Shown: positions 45,234 to 53,948 of the stretch, piece by piece | How the letters are laid out: each line of letters begins with the position of its first letter | Position numbering within the stretch: the first letter of the stretch is position 1 | From: Bacillota bacterium | GTDB lineage: Bacteria; Bacillota; Clostridia; Lachnospirales; Lachnospiraceae | Direction of reading: 5' to 3' | DNA: 64,000 nucleotides | NCBI GenBank assembly: GCA_023386815.1 | Contig: JAEWIZ010000016.1 | Coordinates: 31,787 to 95,786, forward strand | Notes under the pieces: model-generated | The model's database searches: none | The model's input: only the letters and a program-made list of their open reading frames with translations | What the model was told of the DNA's origin: nothing | Made by a program: the position numbers and the translations under genes

Positions 45234-46637
45234 CTACTTTAAAGCCTTAAGCTCCTCAATTAAAAGATCATACTCCGGTGCAGCCATAAAGTTTGTAATC
45301 AGAACTAATTTTGCATTTGGATTACTGCGAGCAGCTCTTTCCTTTAACGAGGTATGAGTTACAATCACCTGAGCGTCGGCAGGGATGGAGGATACCGAGG
45401 AATGAACCACTTTAATATCACTGAGTCCCGCTTCCGCCAGCTTCTTTTTGAGAATGGTTGCACCCATAGCACTAGATCCCATTCCGGCATCACAAGCGAA
45501 TACAATCGAGTTAACCTTTGTTAAGGTCGCTTCTGCTGTAGCAGCTGTCACAGCTGTTGAATTTGTTGCAAGACCTTTGGATGCTGCTTTCATATCCTTA
45601 ACTTTTGCTTTTACAACGTCCAGATCTTCTTCTTTGCCAAAGATTTTTAATAAGGGAATCGATACGACACAGGATACTCCTGCAGAAATTATTACACTGA
45701 GGATAACCGGGAGGTATCCACCTCTTGGCGTCATCGCTAGTACTGCTAAAATACTGCCCGGAGAAGCAGGTCCAACTAAACCACCACCAAAAATAACATT
45801 AGTTAAAACACCGCTTGCTCCACCAGCGATCGCTGATAAAATTAATACGGGATTCATTAGGATATATGGGAAATAGATCTCATGGATACCTCCCAGGAAG
45901 TGAATGATAATTGCTCCCGGTGCAGAGCTTTTTACCATTCCCTTACCTGCGATCATGCACGCAATAAGAATACCAAGCCCTGGACCTGGATTAGCCTCTA
46001 GTAAGAAGAAGATAGACTTACCAAGATCTCCTGCCTGTTCCATACCCATCGGAGTTAAAATACCATGATTTAATGCATTGTTCAGGAATAATACTTTGGC
46101 AGGCTCAATAAAAATACTTGCCAAAGGAAGAAGCTTATGATCTACGAAGAAGCTTACGCCAGCTTCCATTACAGAGTTTAAAGCTGTTATAATCGGACTG
46201 ATACCCTTCAAATTAATAATTGCTAAAATTGCTCCTATGATTCCAAGGGAAAAGTTATTCACAAGCATTTCGAAACCTGCTTTAATCTTACCCTCTAACA
46301 GCTTATCAAATTTTTTAATTACAAATCCACTGAAAGGCCCCATCAGCATAGCTCCCAGGAACATAGGAACAGAAGACCCTACGATAAGACCCATCGTAGC
46401 AACTGCACCAATTACACCGCCTCTATGGCCAGCAATTGTGTGACCGCCTGTATATGCTATTAAAAGCGGCAGAAGCATCTTAGCCATTGGATCTACTAAT
46501 GCTGCGATGCTTTCATTTGGGAACCAGCCAACTGAGATAAAGATAGCAGTAATTAATCCCCATGCAATGAAGGCACCGATGTTCGGTAGTACCATTCCAC
46601 TAAAAAATCTACCAAATACCTGAATTTTTTCTTTCAT
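45234..46637 (-). CDS. mtlA: PTS mannitol transporter subunit IICB
   Basis: 467 aa. The IIC domain (~1-345) has the mannitol-specific GGHTIAGHRGGVIGAVATMG region, NNALNHG and the GGIHEIYFPY substrate motif. A short linker leads to IIB with phospho-Cys382 in FACDAGMGSSAMG. There is no fused IIA, which is supplied by the separate mtlF. It imports D-mannitol as mannitol-1-phosphate. First gene of the leftward operon, with a promoter and inverted repeat upstream. Confidence 0.95.
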   Translation of the reverse strand: MKEKIQVFGRFFSGMVLPNIGAFIAWGLITAIFISVGWFPNESIAALVDPMAKMLLPLLIAYTGGHTIAGHRGGVIGAVATMGLIVGSSVPMFLGAMLMGPFSGFVIKKFDKLLEGKIKAGFEMLVNNFSLGIIGAILAIINLKGISPIITALNSVMEAGVSFFVDHKLLPLASIFIEPAKVLFLNNALNHGILTPMGMEQAGDLGKSIFFLLEANPGPGLGILIACMIAGKGMVKSSAPGAIIIHFLGGIHEIYFPYILMNPVLILSAIAGGASGVLTNVIFGGGLVGPASPGSILAVLAMTPRGGYLPVILSVIISAGVSCVVSIPLLKIFGKEEDLDVVKAKVKDMKAASKGLATNSTAVTAATAEATLTKVNSIVFACDAGMGSSAMGATILKKKLAEAGLSDIKVVHSSVSSIPADAQVIVTHTSLKERAARSNPNAKLVLITNFMAAPEYDLLIEELKALK

Positions 46638-46723
46638 ATTTTACCTTACCCTCTCACTTCAAAAATTAATGTTATTTTATTTCTGAAGAACTGATTGGCC
46701 AATCATCTTCTTAAGATATTTTA

Positions 46724-46804
46724 ATTATAACGTCAAGCAAGATATCTTTCAATTTGAACAAAATATCATTTTGTCGCTATTTAATAATGACATGATTAAA
46801 TAGC
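46724..46804 (-). promoter_or_regulatory. mtlA promoter and likely MtlR operator
   Basis: Reading leftward: TTGAAA (46752-46747), 17 bp, TATAAT (46729-46724). Upstream, GCTATTTAAT (46776-46785) and ATTAAATAGC (46795-46804) form a perfect 10-bp inverted repeat with a 9-nt gap, centred about 70 bp before the start of transcription, a usual activator position. The rest of the gap to 47033 is plain AT-rich sequence. Confidence 0.65.
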
Positions 46805-47033
46805 TATGTTTTTTAGTTATTATTCACATATACTAACAGTTTATTTGTAATAAATCACCTAATAATTAATCTAACCTCTAAGACTAGAAATTAACTATCT
46901 TTTTTATCAACATAATTAAGTATGAAACTTACTTTTCAAAACTAATCTTTCATTCCCCATCAACTATCCTTCTTTTGCTCCATCAACTAACCCATCTCTT
47001 TTATAGCATAAATCAAGCATATTCTCCAACATA

Positions 47034-47078
47034 CTATAAGACCAGGAACTGTCTATCTGACAATCCCTGGTCTTATAT
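47034..47078 (-). terminator. Terminator of the Cys/Lys-rich protein gene
   Basis: ATAAGACCAGG / CCTGGTCTTAT stem, extended by GACAG/CTGTC inside, AT-rich flanks, ~50 bp after the gene stop. Confidence 0.8.
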
Positions 47079-47129
47079 ATTATTACTCCTAATTGATTAT
47101 TTAGCTAATCTTCAGTCACTCCATAAAAC

Positions 47130-47513
47130 CTATTTACCCTTATTGCAATAAATATTTATGATAACACAACTTTTCTCTTCCTTGCGTTCTTTTTTTTCAT
47201 CCTTGCAAGGTTCTTTACAAGGGTCTTTACAATTATCCTTGTAGTTATCTTTGCCACAATCTCTGTGGCTATCTTTACAGTTATCTTTACTCTCTTCCTT
47301 CTTTGGTTCCTTTTTACAGTTATCACAATAAATATTTATAATAACACAGCCTTGTTCCTCTTTGTGATCATTTCCCTTATCATTACCATAGCCTTCATTG
47401 ATTTCTTTATTATAATAGCTGTTATCAGATGTGCTATATTCTAGATCACCATATCTTCGATTTCTTTTTTCATCACCCATGCAACCATCTTTACTATTAT
47501 AGATATTATACAT
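47130..47513 (-). CDS. Low-complexity Lys/Asp/Cys-rich protein with duplicated CVIINIYC motif
   Basis: 127 aa from ATG 47513, preceded by AAAGG and GGAG; the frame opens at 47576 without a ribosome site. No signal peptide or membrane span. The hydrophobic octamer CVIINIYC occurs twice, at the middle and near the C-terminus. Between them is a ~45-residue run of KDNCKDPCKEPCKD-type units with many Cys; the N-terminal third is Tyr/Asn/Gly-rich. No family was recognised. Such composition recalls spore-coat or metal-binding proteins, but nothing nearby supports either. It is divergent from an L,D-transpeptidase gene. Confidence 0.6.
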   Translation of the reverse strand: MYNIYNSKDGCMGDEKRNRRYGDLEYSTSDNSYYNKEINEGYGNDKGNDHKEEQGCVIINIYCDNCKKEPKKEESKDNCKDSHRDCGKDNYKDNCKDPCKEPCKDEKKERKEEKSCVIINIYCNKGK

Positions 47514-47678
47514 GTCTCCACGATCCTTTCTATATGATACACTACATCTTATGCATATTTCGACATAATGTTGCAAATTAATAGATCAGTTACTAACTTG
47601 CAACAATAATAATGACATAAATGCATAGTCGCTCACATATGATGAACTGGTTATCATCTTTCAAGAGGATAGATTCGC

Positions 47679-49073
47679 ATGAAGCAGCTTAAAATCATGG
47701 TGCTCAGTAAAAAGAAAATAAAAAGGAGCTTATTAAGGTTTACAGCTATAACCTTAGGCTTGTACTTTATTATCGCCTTATATTTTATGAACCACTTCTT
47801 CTTTCATACAGAAATAAATGGGGTTAATGTATCACTAAAATCCCATAACCATGCATTTAATGCCATAAACAATTATATTGATCATTATGAGCTGCAGATT
47901 ATCGGACGAGATAAGGAAACTGAAATTATATCCAGCAAGGACATCCACCTACAATCTAGTAATCATATTTCCTCCTCTCAATTTAAACAGCTGCAGAATT
48001 CGTTTTTTTGGATAACCTCGTTATTTAAGGGCCGCAAATATTACATAAAGAATCTTTATAAGTATGACTCTGCTTTATTAGATAATAAAATAGATAGCTT
48101 AACATTTCTGCGCGGTAATATCACAGCTCCGAAAAATGTTTCTTTTTACTATAAGAATGGATCCTATGAAATTATCAAAGAAATCGAGGGTAATAAAGTA
48201 AATAAAGCTCGATTCGTTAAAATGATAAATACCTACTTATCTCTGGGTAAAACCTCTCTCGACCTAGACTCCACTCACTGCTACGATAAACCAAAATATA
48301 AAGCTAATTCAACAAAGACAATTAAAACCAGAAACCAGTTAAATAAATATGTTGCTACTAAGATTATCTATGATTTTGGCAATACAAAGGAACAGTTGGA
48401 TGGATCCATCATTAATAAGTGGCTGAGTGTCAATGAAAACCTAAATGTTGAGATAAACAAACAAGCTGTTGATGAATATGTACAGGAACTAGGGAATCAG
48501 TATAATTCAATTGGTGCTCTACGAGAATTCCAATCAGCTACCGGTAAGAATATAGAAGTATCGGGTGGAATTTATGGCTGGAAAATTGATACTGCTGCCG
48601 AAACAGATGCCTTAATAAAGAATCTAAAACAGAGCGGTACCATAAAAAAGGAGCCTATCTATTCGCAAAAGGGTATCACCAGAGAAGGTAACGAAATAGG
48701 TGATACCTATATAGAAATAAATATTACAAGACAACACTTGTGGTTCTTCAAAGACGGCAAGCTGGTTGTTCAGGGTTCTGTTGTAACAGGAAATCCCAAT
48801 CGAGGTAACTCTACTGTACTTGGAGTATATATGATTAATTACAAGCAAAAAAATGCCACCTTATCGGGACCTGGTTACGACGCTCCTGTCACCTATTGGA
48901 TGCCCTTTTATGGTAATATAGGGCTTCATGATGCCTCCTGGAGATACCGCTTTGGAGGAGAGATTTATAAAAGTAATGGTTCCCATGGTTGTGTCAACGC
49001 CCCTCCCTATATTGCAAAAAAAGTGTATGAAAATATTGAGGCTGGAACCCCTGTTGTCGTATATGAAGAGTAA
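47679..49073 (+). CDS. L,D-transpeptidase (YkuD) with PG_binding_4 domain
   Basis: 464 aa. One N-terminal membrane helix (~22-42), an extracellular region with a putative peptidoglycan-binding (PG_binding_4) domain (~60-325), and the YkuD catalytic domain (~345-464). The domain begins YIEINITRQHLWFFKDG and contains His in IGLHDASW and Cys438 in SHGCVNAP. It forms 3-3 cross-links in peptidoglycan or anchors proteins to it. It is monocistronic. Confidence 0.92.
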   Translation: MKQLKIMVLSKKKIKRSLLRFTAITLGLYFIIALYFMNHFFFHTEINGVNVSLKSHNHAFNAINNYIDHYELQIIGRDKETEIISSKDIHLQSSNHISSSQFKQLQNSFFWITSLFKGRKYYIKNLYKYDSALLDNKIDSLTFLRGNITAPKNVSFYYKNGSYEIIKEIEGNKVNKARFVKMINTYLSLGKTSLDLDSTHCYDKPKYKANSTKTIKTRNQLNKYVATKIIYDFGNTKEQLDGSIINKWLSVNENLNVEINKQAVDEYVQELGNQYNSIGALREFQSATGKNIEVSGGIYGWKIDTAAETDALIKNLKQSGTIKKEPIYSQKGITREGNEIGDTYIEINITRQHLWFFKDGKLVVQGSVVTGNPNRGNSTVLGVYMINYKQKNATLSGPGYDAPVTYWMPFYGNIGLHDASWRYRFGGEIYKSNGSHGCVNAPPYIAKKVYENIEAGTPVVVYEE

Positions 49074-49116
49074 AAAAAGAACTTAAGACAAAGGTCAATT
49101 ACGCCCTCTATAAAAG

Positions 49117-49163
49117 AAGGATTAATACTTCCAAACTGCACTGATTGAGAAGTATTAATCCTT
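49117..49163. terminator. Bidirectional terminator
   Basis: GGATTAATACTTC (49119-49131) and its complement (49149-49161) with A and T runs outside. It serves the transpeptidase gene and the convergent sdaAA. Confidence 0.9.
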
Positions 49164-49181
49164 TTATGATACATCATATTA

Positions 49182-50066
49182 TTATCCAAATATTTCTTTC
49201 ATATATCTCTTAGCAGTCGGTGTGGCAGCAAGCCCGCCTTCTGCCGTTTCCTTAAGCGCTGGAATCATACAATCGCCAATCGTCTTCATGGCATGGATAA
49301 CCTCATCTACAGGAATCCTGCTTTCAATTCCTGCCAGAGCTAACTCCGCTGAAACAAAGGCATTGGCCGCTCCCATCGCATTTCGCTTAATACAAGGAAC
49401 CTCCACTAAGCCGGCTACCGGGTCACACACCAGACCAAGTACGCTTTTTAAGGAGATGGCGCAGGCATGTCCCACCATTGCAGGCGTACCGCCGCATAGT
49501 TCCACCAAAGCACCAGCGGCCATAGCACTAGCTGACCCACATTCTGCTTGGCAGCCTCCTTCCGCACCTGATATACTTGCTTTGTTGGCTATCACCATAC
49601 CAATGGCTGATGCAGTAAATAACGCCATAATGAGCTCCTCATCACGAAACCCTCGCTCCTCCGCTATTGTCATCAGAACAGCCGGTATAATCCCACAGCT
49701 CCCGGCTGTCGGTGCTGCTACAACTTTTCCCATGCAGGCATTTGTTTCAGAAGTAGAAAGAGCTTTGGTTAGCGCCTTTCCCAGTATAGGTCCGCTGATC
49801 GTACGACCTTCCTTTACTACCTGCTGCATCTTGTAAGCATCTCCACCACTTAAGCCACTGCTGGAACGTCTCATAGGATCAATACCTTCCTGCGTACTTT
49901 TCCTCATTGTATCAAGCATGGTCTTCATAGTAAGCTTTAACTCTTCTTCCGATTTTTCCATCACTGCAGACTGATCCTTTAATACTATCTCTGAGATTGT
50001 CGTGCCATGTTCTTGTGCTGCATGACACAATTCTAATACCGAATCATATTTCATAACTACGTCCAT
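49182..50066 (-). CDS. sdaAA: L-serine dehydratase, iron-sulfur-dependent, alpha subunit
   Basis: 294 aa. It has the catalytic SDH alpha fold with cluster-binding Cys in AGSCGIIPAV, AECGSAS and LVCDPVAG, and the SGAEGGCQAE segment. With the beta subunit it deaminates L-serine to pyruvate and ammonia using an oxygen-labile [4Fe-4S] cluster, the anaerobe's form of the enzyme. It follows the beta gene by 88 bp. The start may be ATG 50066 or the ATG four codons later; the ribosome site AAGGGG is awkwardly placed for both. Confidence 0.95.
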   Translation of the reverse strand: MDVVMKYDSVLELCHAAQEHGTTISEIVLKDQSAVMEKSEEELKLTMKTMLDTMRKSTQEGIDPMRRSSSGLSGGDAYKMQQVVKEGRTISGPILGKALTKALSTSETNACMGKVVAAPTAGSCGIIPAVLMTIAEERGFRDEELIMALFTASAIGMVIANKASISGAEGGCQAECGSASAMAAGALVELCGGTPAMVGHACAISLKSVLGLVCDPVAGLVEVPCIKRNAMGAANAFVSAELALAGIESRIPVDEVIHAMKTIGDCMIPALKETAEGGLAATPTAKRYMKEIFG

Positions 50067-50154
50067 GCCCCTTACCCCACAAATTGCCCTGAAAATGCAA
50101 GCATGAACCCGGCCCTCCCTTCGTTTAATAATCTTATTCTTTCAACTATATTTC

Positions 50155-50817
50155 CTAAATTGCGTTCAAAATACTGGAAGATAATACATTAGGAATCTTT
50201 TGAATGATTCGTTGTATAGATGGTTCCATCTCCCCATCTATTTCAATTGTCATTATGGCAGTCCCACCCTTCTCTTCCCTGTTTAATGAAATGTTATTAA
50301 TATTGATTCCATTGTCTCCCAATACATTGCTTACCTTTCCAATCATACCGGGTATATCCAAATGCATAATAATAAGTGCTGTAGATTTCCCGGATATTAA
50401 TACCTCCGCGCCATTAATTTTATTAATTAAAATATTACCTCCGCCTATGGACGATCCTCTGACATGGATGACTCTTCCGCTTTCTCCCTCTATCTCGAGG
50501 TTTACGGTATTTGGATGTACTCCATCTAATTCCAGCGTTTCAAAGCTATAATCAAGTTCTTCCACCACTGCAATTTCCATGCTGTTACAGATACGGCTGT
50601 CATCTGCATCCATACCTAAGATACCTGCAATAATTGCCTTATCTGTTCCATGCCCTCGATAAGTTTTAGCAAAGGATCCTGCAAAACCAACCCTGGCTCT
50701 GACAGGACGTTCGCCAAGTATGGAACGGGCATACTTTCCAATACGTACTGCTCCGGCAGTGTGGGAGCTGGATGGTCCAATCATAATCGGCCCTATAATA
50801 TCAAAAACCCCTAGCAT
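50155..50817 (-). CDS. sdaAB: L-serine dehydratase, iron-sulfur-dependent, beta subunit
   Basis: 220 aa from ATG 50817, 7 nt after AAGGAGG; a TTG at 50820 is one codon earlier. The N-terminal SDH beta domain has the substrate signature IGPIMIGPSSSHTAGAVRIG; a C-terminal ACT domain (~148-220, LIIMHLDIPGMIGKVSNVL) probably senses an amino acid. It is the first gene of a two-gene unit with sdaAA. The 287-bp gap upstream (50821-51107) shows no gene or clear signal. Confidence 0.95.
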   Translation of the reverse strand: MLGVFDIIGPIMIGPSSSHTAGAVRIGKYARSILGERPVRARVGFAGSFAKTYRGHGTDKAIIAGILGMDADDSRICNSMEIAVVEELDYSFETLELDGVHPNTVNLEIEGESGRVIHVRGSSIGGGNILINKINGAEVLISGKSTALIIMHLDIPGMIGKVSNVLGDNGININNISLNREEKGGTAIMTIEIDGEMEPSIQRIIQKIPNVLSSSILNAI

Positions 50818-51107
50818 CAACTGACCTCCTTGTCATAAATTTACTTACAATTGTATTTAAAATTCTGTCACATTATTTTTCCTTTTGACTTAGTCTGGCA
50901 CAACTTCTATGAAATTATAGCAAATACGATAGAAGATTTCCCATATATAATTATAACCACATCCGCAAAGTATTGCGATCTATTTTTCAGGCAAAAAAAG
51001 AATTATCAAAACTCCTTTATACACTGATTTAATCAACTAATACCTCTGCTATTTGAATAAAAATGGACCTGCACCAGAGTAACTGACACAAGTCCCGGAT
51101 TGAGCTT

Positions 51108-52082
51108 TTATTTTATTATTTCCGTTAGCATATTTTCCATTTGCTGAAGGAAGTCAATGACACTGCAGATGATTCTGGATTTCTTATTGATCTTTACGTT
51201 CAAATTCTCAATTTTCTCTCCAAAGGAGTCTACTACCACTGAGACAGAACCCATGCCCTGAGCTGTATCATTGATTCTGGAGCTGGTTCTTTCGATTCCC
51301 TCCATGATCTGTTTACTAAAGTCCTTTACTTCCTCTGTACAATTATTTACTTGCTTTATATTGTTTTGTACATCATTAACCTTTTGTAAGTTTTCAGAAC
51401 TTGTTGCTATGGAAGTCTCAATTTCTTTATTTACATCATTAATACTAACCAATAAGGCATTTGTACTTTCTTCTATTCCATCTACCAACTTTTTGGTTGA
51501 ATTTGCAAGCTCCCTGATTTGTGCTGCAATTACCATGAAGCCTTTTCCGGCGTCACCCGCATGAGCGGCCTCAATAGATGCATTTAAGGCAAGTAAATTT
51601 GTTTTTGACGCAATTCCTGTGATGCCATTTGATAATTCTTGGATATTAGCAAAATCACGCTCCAGGTTATGAAATACCTTGACCACAGAATCTAATTGTT
51701 GATTCGTATTTTGAATATCCTCTGCCATGGTTTCCACATTTTTTGTCGTTTCCTCAATCACAGCATCAGAATGGTTTATAATCTCATTGATATGATTTGC
51801 ATGAGAGTTGAAATCCTTGAAGTCATTATTAATACTTAAAATCATTTCATTGATATTTGCAATTTGCGAATATGTATTTTGAATATCATCTAAGTAGTTG
51901 GAGACTTCAACCTCTTCCTCCATCAGCTGTTCTATCTTTTCTTCGATATGTAAAACACCAAACTGCAGACTTTTTTCCATCGTCTTATCAGAAATTATCT
52001 CTGTTGCAGCTATCTCCTGATCCGTGATTAAAACTTCTTCTACTTCGAATTCTTCCTTTTGTCTTTTGCTAAACCAACTCAC
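51108..52082 (-). CDS. Soluble methyl-accepting-chemotaxis-like signalling protein
   Basis: 324 aa from GTG 52082 with GGGAGG 7 nt upstream. No membrane span. The first ~70 residues are acidic and coiled, and the rest is an antiparallel coiled-coil signalling domain with the conserved tip IASKTNLLALNASIEA-HAGDAGKGF (about residues 160-187), where Asp replaces the usual Glu. The tip binds CheW/CheA-type partners. It follows a FIST-domain gene by 12 bp, so FIST probably supplies the sensory input in trans. No chemotaxis kinase is in the window. Confidence 0.85.
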   Translation of the reverse strand: MSWFSKRQKEEFEVEEVLITDQEIAATEIISDKTMEKSLQFGVLHIEEKIEQLMEEEVEVSNYLDDIQNTYSQIANINEMILSINNDFKDFNSHANHINEIINHSDAVIEETTKNVETMAEDIQNTNQQLDSVVKVFHNLERDFANIQELSNGITGIASKTNLLALNASIEAAHAGDAGKGFMVIAAQIRELANSTKKLVDGIEESTNALLVSINDVNKEIETSIATSSENLQKVNDVQNNIKQVNNCTEEVKDFSKQIMEGIERTSSRINDTAQGMGSVSVVVDSFGEKIENLNVKINKKSRIICSVIDFLQQMENMLTEIIK

Positions 52083-52094
52083 AGCTTGTCCTCC

Positions 52095-53198
52095 CTATTC
52101 AAAAACGGCTAAAATCATCGTTTGATTAAAGTGTTCTTCATCCAATTGTTCACCATATCCTGCAAAGCCAACATAATCTCCTAAGGCTTCACCTGCGTCT
52201 GTGGCAAACTGATTCAAGTAACCGTCGCCTTCAAATAATATGGATCTTGCCAGACAGTTCACCATTAAAGTAAGACTTGGTTTTTTACATTCCTGCTTCA
52301 CCTTAGCAAGGGTTGATTTAATTACCGCTTTATAGTCATCCGGGTCCAGTAAAACAATCTGTGAATTATTATAAATTCTTGCATGATACGCCATTGCATT
52401 ATTGTTAACGATGGCATTATTTGCAACAATATACATTTCGTTACCAATAATATGACCCATCGGATAGCTATCCAAATAATTAGGAAGCTCCCTTAAGGTT
52501 ACACCCAGTGCATCCGCCATTACCTGAGCCGCTGGTTTGTGATCATATTCATATACGATACGCTGACGAACATCCACCTTGGTGGATTTAAAGTAATGTT
52601 GTGTTGGCTTATATATGTTCTCCCTGTAAAAACTTATCTTACCATTCAAATTCTCTAACATAAGGAATACACAAGCATTATTATAAACCTTACCATTGAG
52701 AGAAATCATGGACTTCTCAGCTTTCCCTCTATCTCCGGCAGAGCCTCCGAATACAGGGATTTTCTTCTTCGCTAAAACTGAGTTTAAAGTAGATAGTACC
52801 AGTTCTTCACAGCTAATTAATGCACTTGAAAACTCCAAGCAAACAGTATTTTGTGGATTATGAAAATTAGCCGTAAGCTTCTCCACTCTATCAACGTATT
52901 TCAGAGGATATTTATCCACTTCTTCTAAGACCCCAGCCTCACATTGGATTCCCTCTTCGAAGCCCAGTACTAATAAGGTATCCTTGAATGCTCCTTGTTT
53001 ACAAAAAGCTGCAAAGGTAGTTGCCCCCATTGTAATCGCTTCCGGAAACTGTTTCTTAATTTCCCTTGAGTAATCCTGAAATTCATCTACACCTGAAAAG
53101 AAAAGTATTAGTTTAGGGTTCTTCAATTCCGACGTTGCTTCTTGTATTGCCAAATTCGTATCAGTCTTATTACTTCTCGCAATTTTATATTTCATCAT
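52095..53198 (-). CDS. FIST-domain sensory protein
   Basis: 367 aa from ATG 53198, 9 nt after AAGGGG; the upstream in-frame TTG at 53216 overlaps that site. A FIST N domain (~30-200: ATTFAAFCKQGAFKDT, VFGGSAGDRGK) is followed by FIST_C (~215-355: LPNYLDSYPMGHII, NCLARSILFEGD, FAGYGEQ). FIST proteins are thought to bind small ligands such as amino acids and feed histidine kinases or chemoreceptors. The gene directly downstream is a soluble receptor-like protein, forming a two-gene sensory unit. Confidence 0.88.
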   Translation of the reverse strand: MMKYKIARSNKTDTNLAIQEATSELKNPKLILFFSGVDEFQDYSREIKKQFPEAITMGATTFAAFCKQGAFKDTLLVLGFEEGIQCEAGVLEEVDKYPLKYVDRVEKLTANFHNPQNTVCLEFSSALISCEELVLSTLNSVLAKKKIPVFGGSAGDRGKAEKSMISLNGKVYNNACVFLMLENLNGKISFYRENIYKPTQHYFKSTKVDVRQRIVYEYDHKPAAQVMADALGVTLRELPNYLDSYPMGHIIGNEMYIVANNAIVNNNAMAYHARIYNNSQIVLLDPDDYKAVIKSTLAKVKQECKKPSLTLMVNCLARSILFEGDGYLNQFATDAGEALGDYVGFAGYGEQLDEEHFNQTMILAVFE

Positions 53199-53363
53199 TC
53201 GTTTTTTCCCCTTCAAATCTTTGCTGATCCTATATGATAAATTCTTAACACAGTTCCATGTTGCAATTTTATCCTTTCTTTCAGCATATGTCTACTTTTT
53301 TCTACTGTTCCCCCTCTTTTTAGTCATATTTTCGTAAACAGAATTTAAACTCTATTTAAAAGG

Positions 53364-53750
53364 TTACAACTCCTCTTTTAATCTTTCAATTATTTCAATA
53401 TCAGCTGGGAGCCATCCAACACGGTCTAGCTCATTCTTTCTCAACCATTTTGCATTATCATGCTCTATTAGCTTGTATTCTCCATTCAAAAGCTCACAGA
53501 GATAGCAGTGCAGGGTCAAATGAAACTCTGGGTAATCATATTCGACCATCATAAAATAACCCTTAATTATAATCTCAGCTGCCAGCTCCTCTCTAATTTC
53601 ACGAATCAGTGCTTCCTCTTTCAATTCTCCCGTTTCAATCTTACCTCCTGGAAACTCCCAAAACCCCTTAAACTCACCATATCCTCGCTGCGTCGCTAAT
53701 ATTTTATCTTTATTTATAATGATGGCTGCCACCACTTCAATATTTTTCAT
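53364..53750 (-). CDS. Nudix hydrolase, MutT/NudG type
   Basis: 128 aa, the MutT length. The Nudix box GGKIETGELKEEALIREIREEL starts at residue ~35 with all metal-binding Glu residues present. ATQRGYGEFKGFWEFP before it is typical of 8-oxo-dGTP / 5-methyl-dCTP pyrophosphohydrolases, which clean damaged nucleotides from the pool. It is monocistronic between the FIST and DHHW genes. Confidence 0.88.
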   Translation of the reverse strand: MKNIEVVAAIIINKDKILATQRGYGEFKGFWEFPGGKIETGELKEEALIREIREELAAEIIIKGYFMMVEYDYPEFHLTLHCYLCELLNGEYKLIEHDNAKWLRKNELDRVGWLPADIEIIERLKEEL

Positions 53751-53902
53751 CGTTCCTTCCCAGTTCCTTTCATCTGTTTGTCACCCTTTGGTAAAGATAT
53801 GATATCCCTATTTTATTCCTTATGCTTAACTATTACAAGGATATATCTTAGAGTTCCAACGACCTAGCACAAGTCATAATTTCTCCAGGTAACAACCAAA
53901 TA

Positions 53903-53935
53903 AATGCTGGAAGTCTCCAACCTAAATCCAGCATT
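53903..53935 (-). terminator. Terminator of the sigma/MBOAT/DHHW operon
   Basis: AATGCTGGA / TCCAGCATT hairpin with TTTATTT on the leftward side, 14 bp after the last gene. Confidence 0.8.
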
Positions 53936-53948
53936 ATTCCTGACATCC

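Noticed and set aside
47161..47360. Repeats here as a CRISPR-like array
   Set aside because: The repeats are short, in frame and code for Lys/Cys-rich protein units; there are no uniform repeats with unique spacers, and no cas genes.
49222..49836. 204-codon open frame on the + strand
   Set aside because: It is the antisense shadow of sdaAA, whose protein is conserved with all catalytic motifs; no ribosome site precedes the + strand frame.
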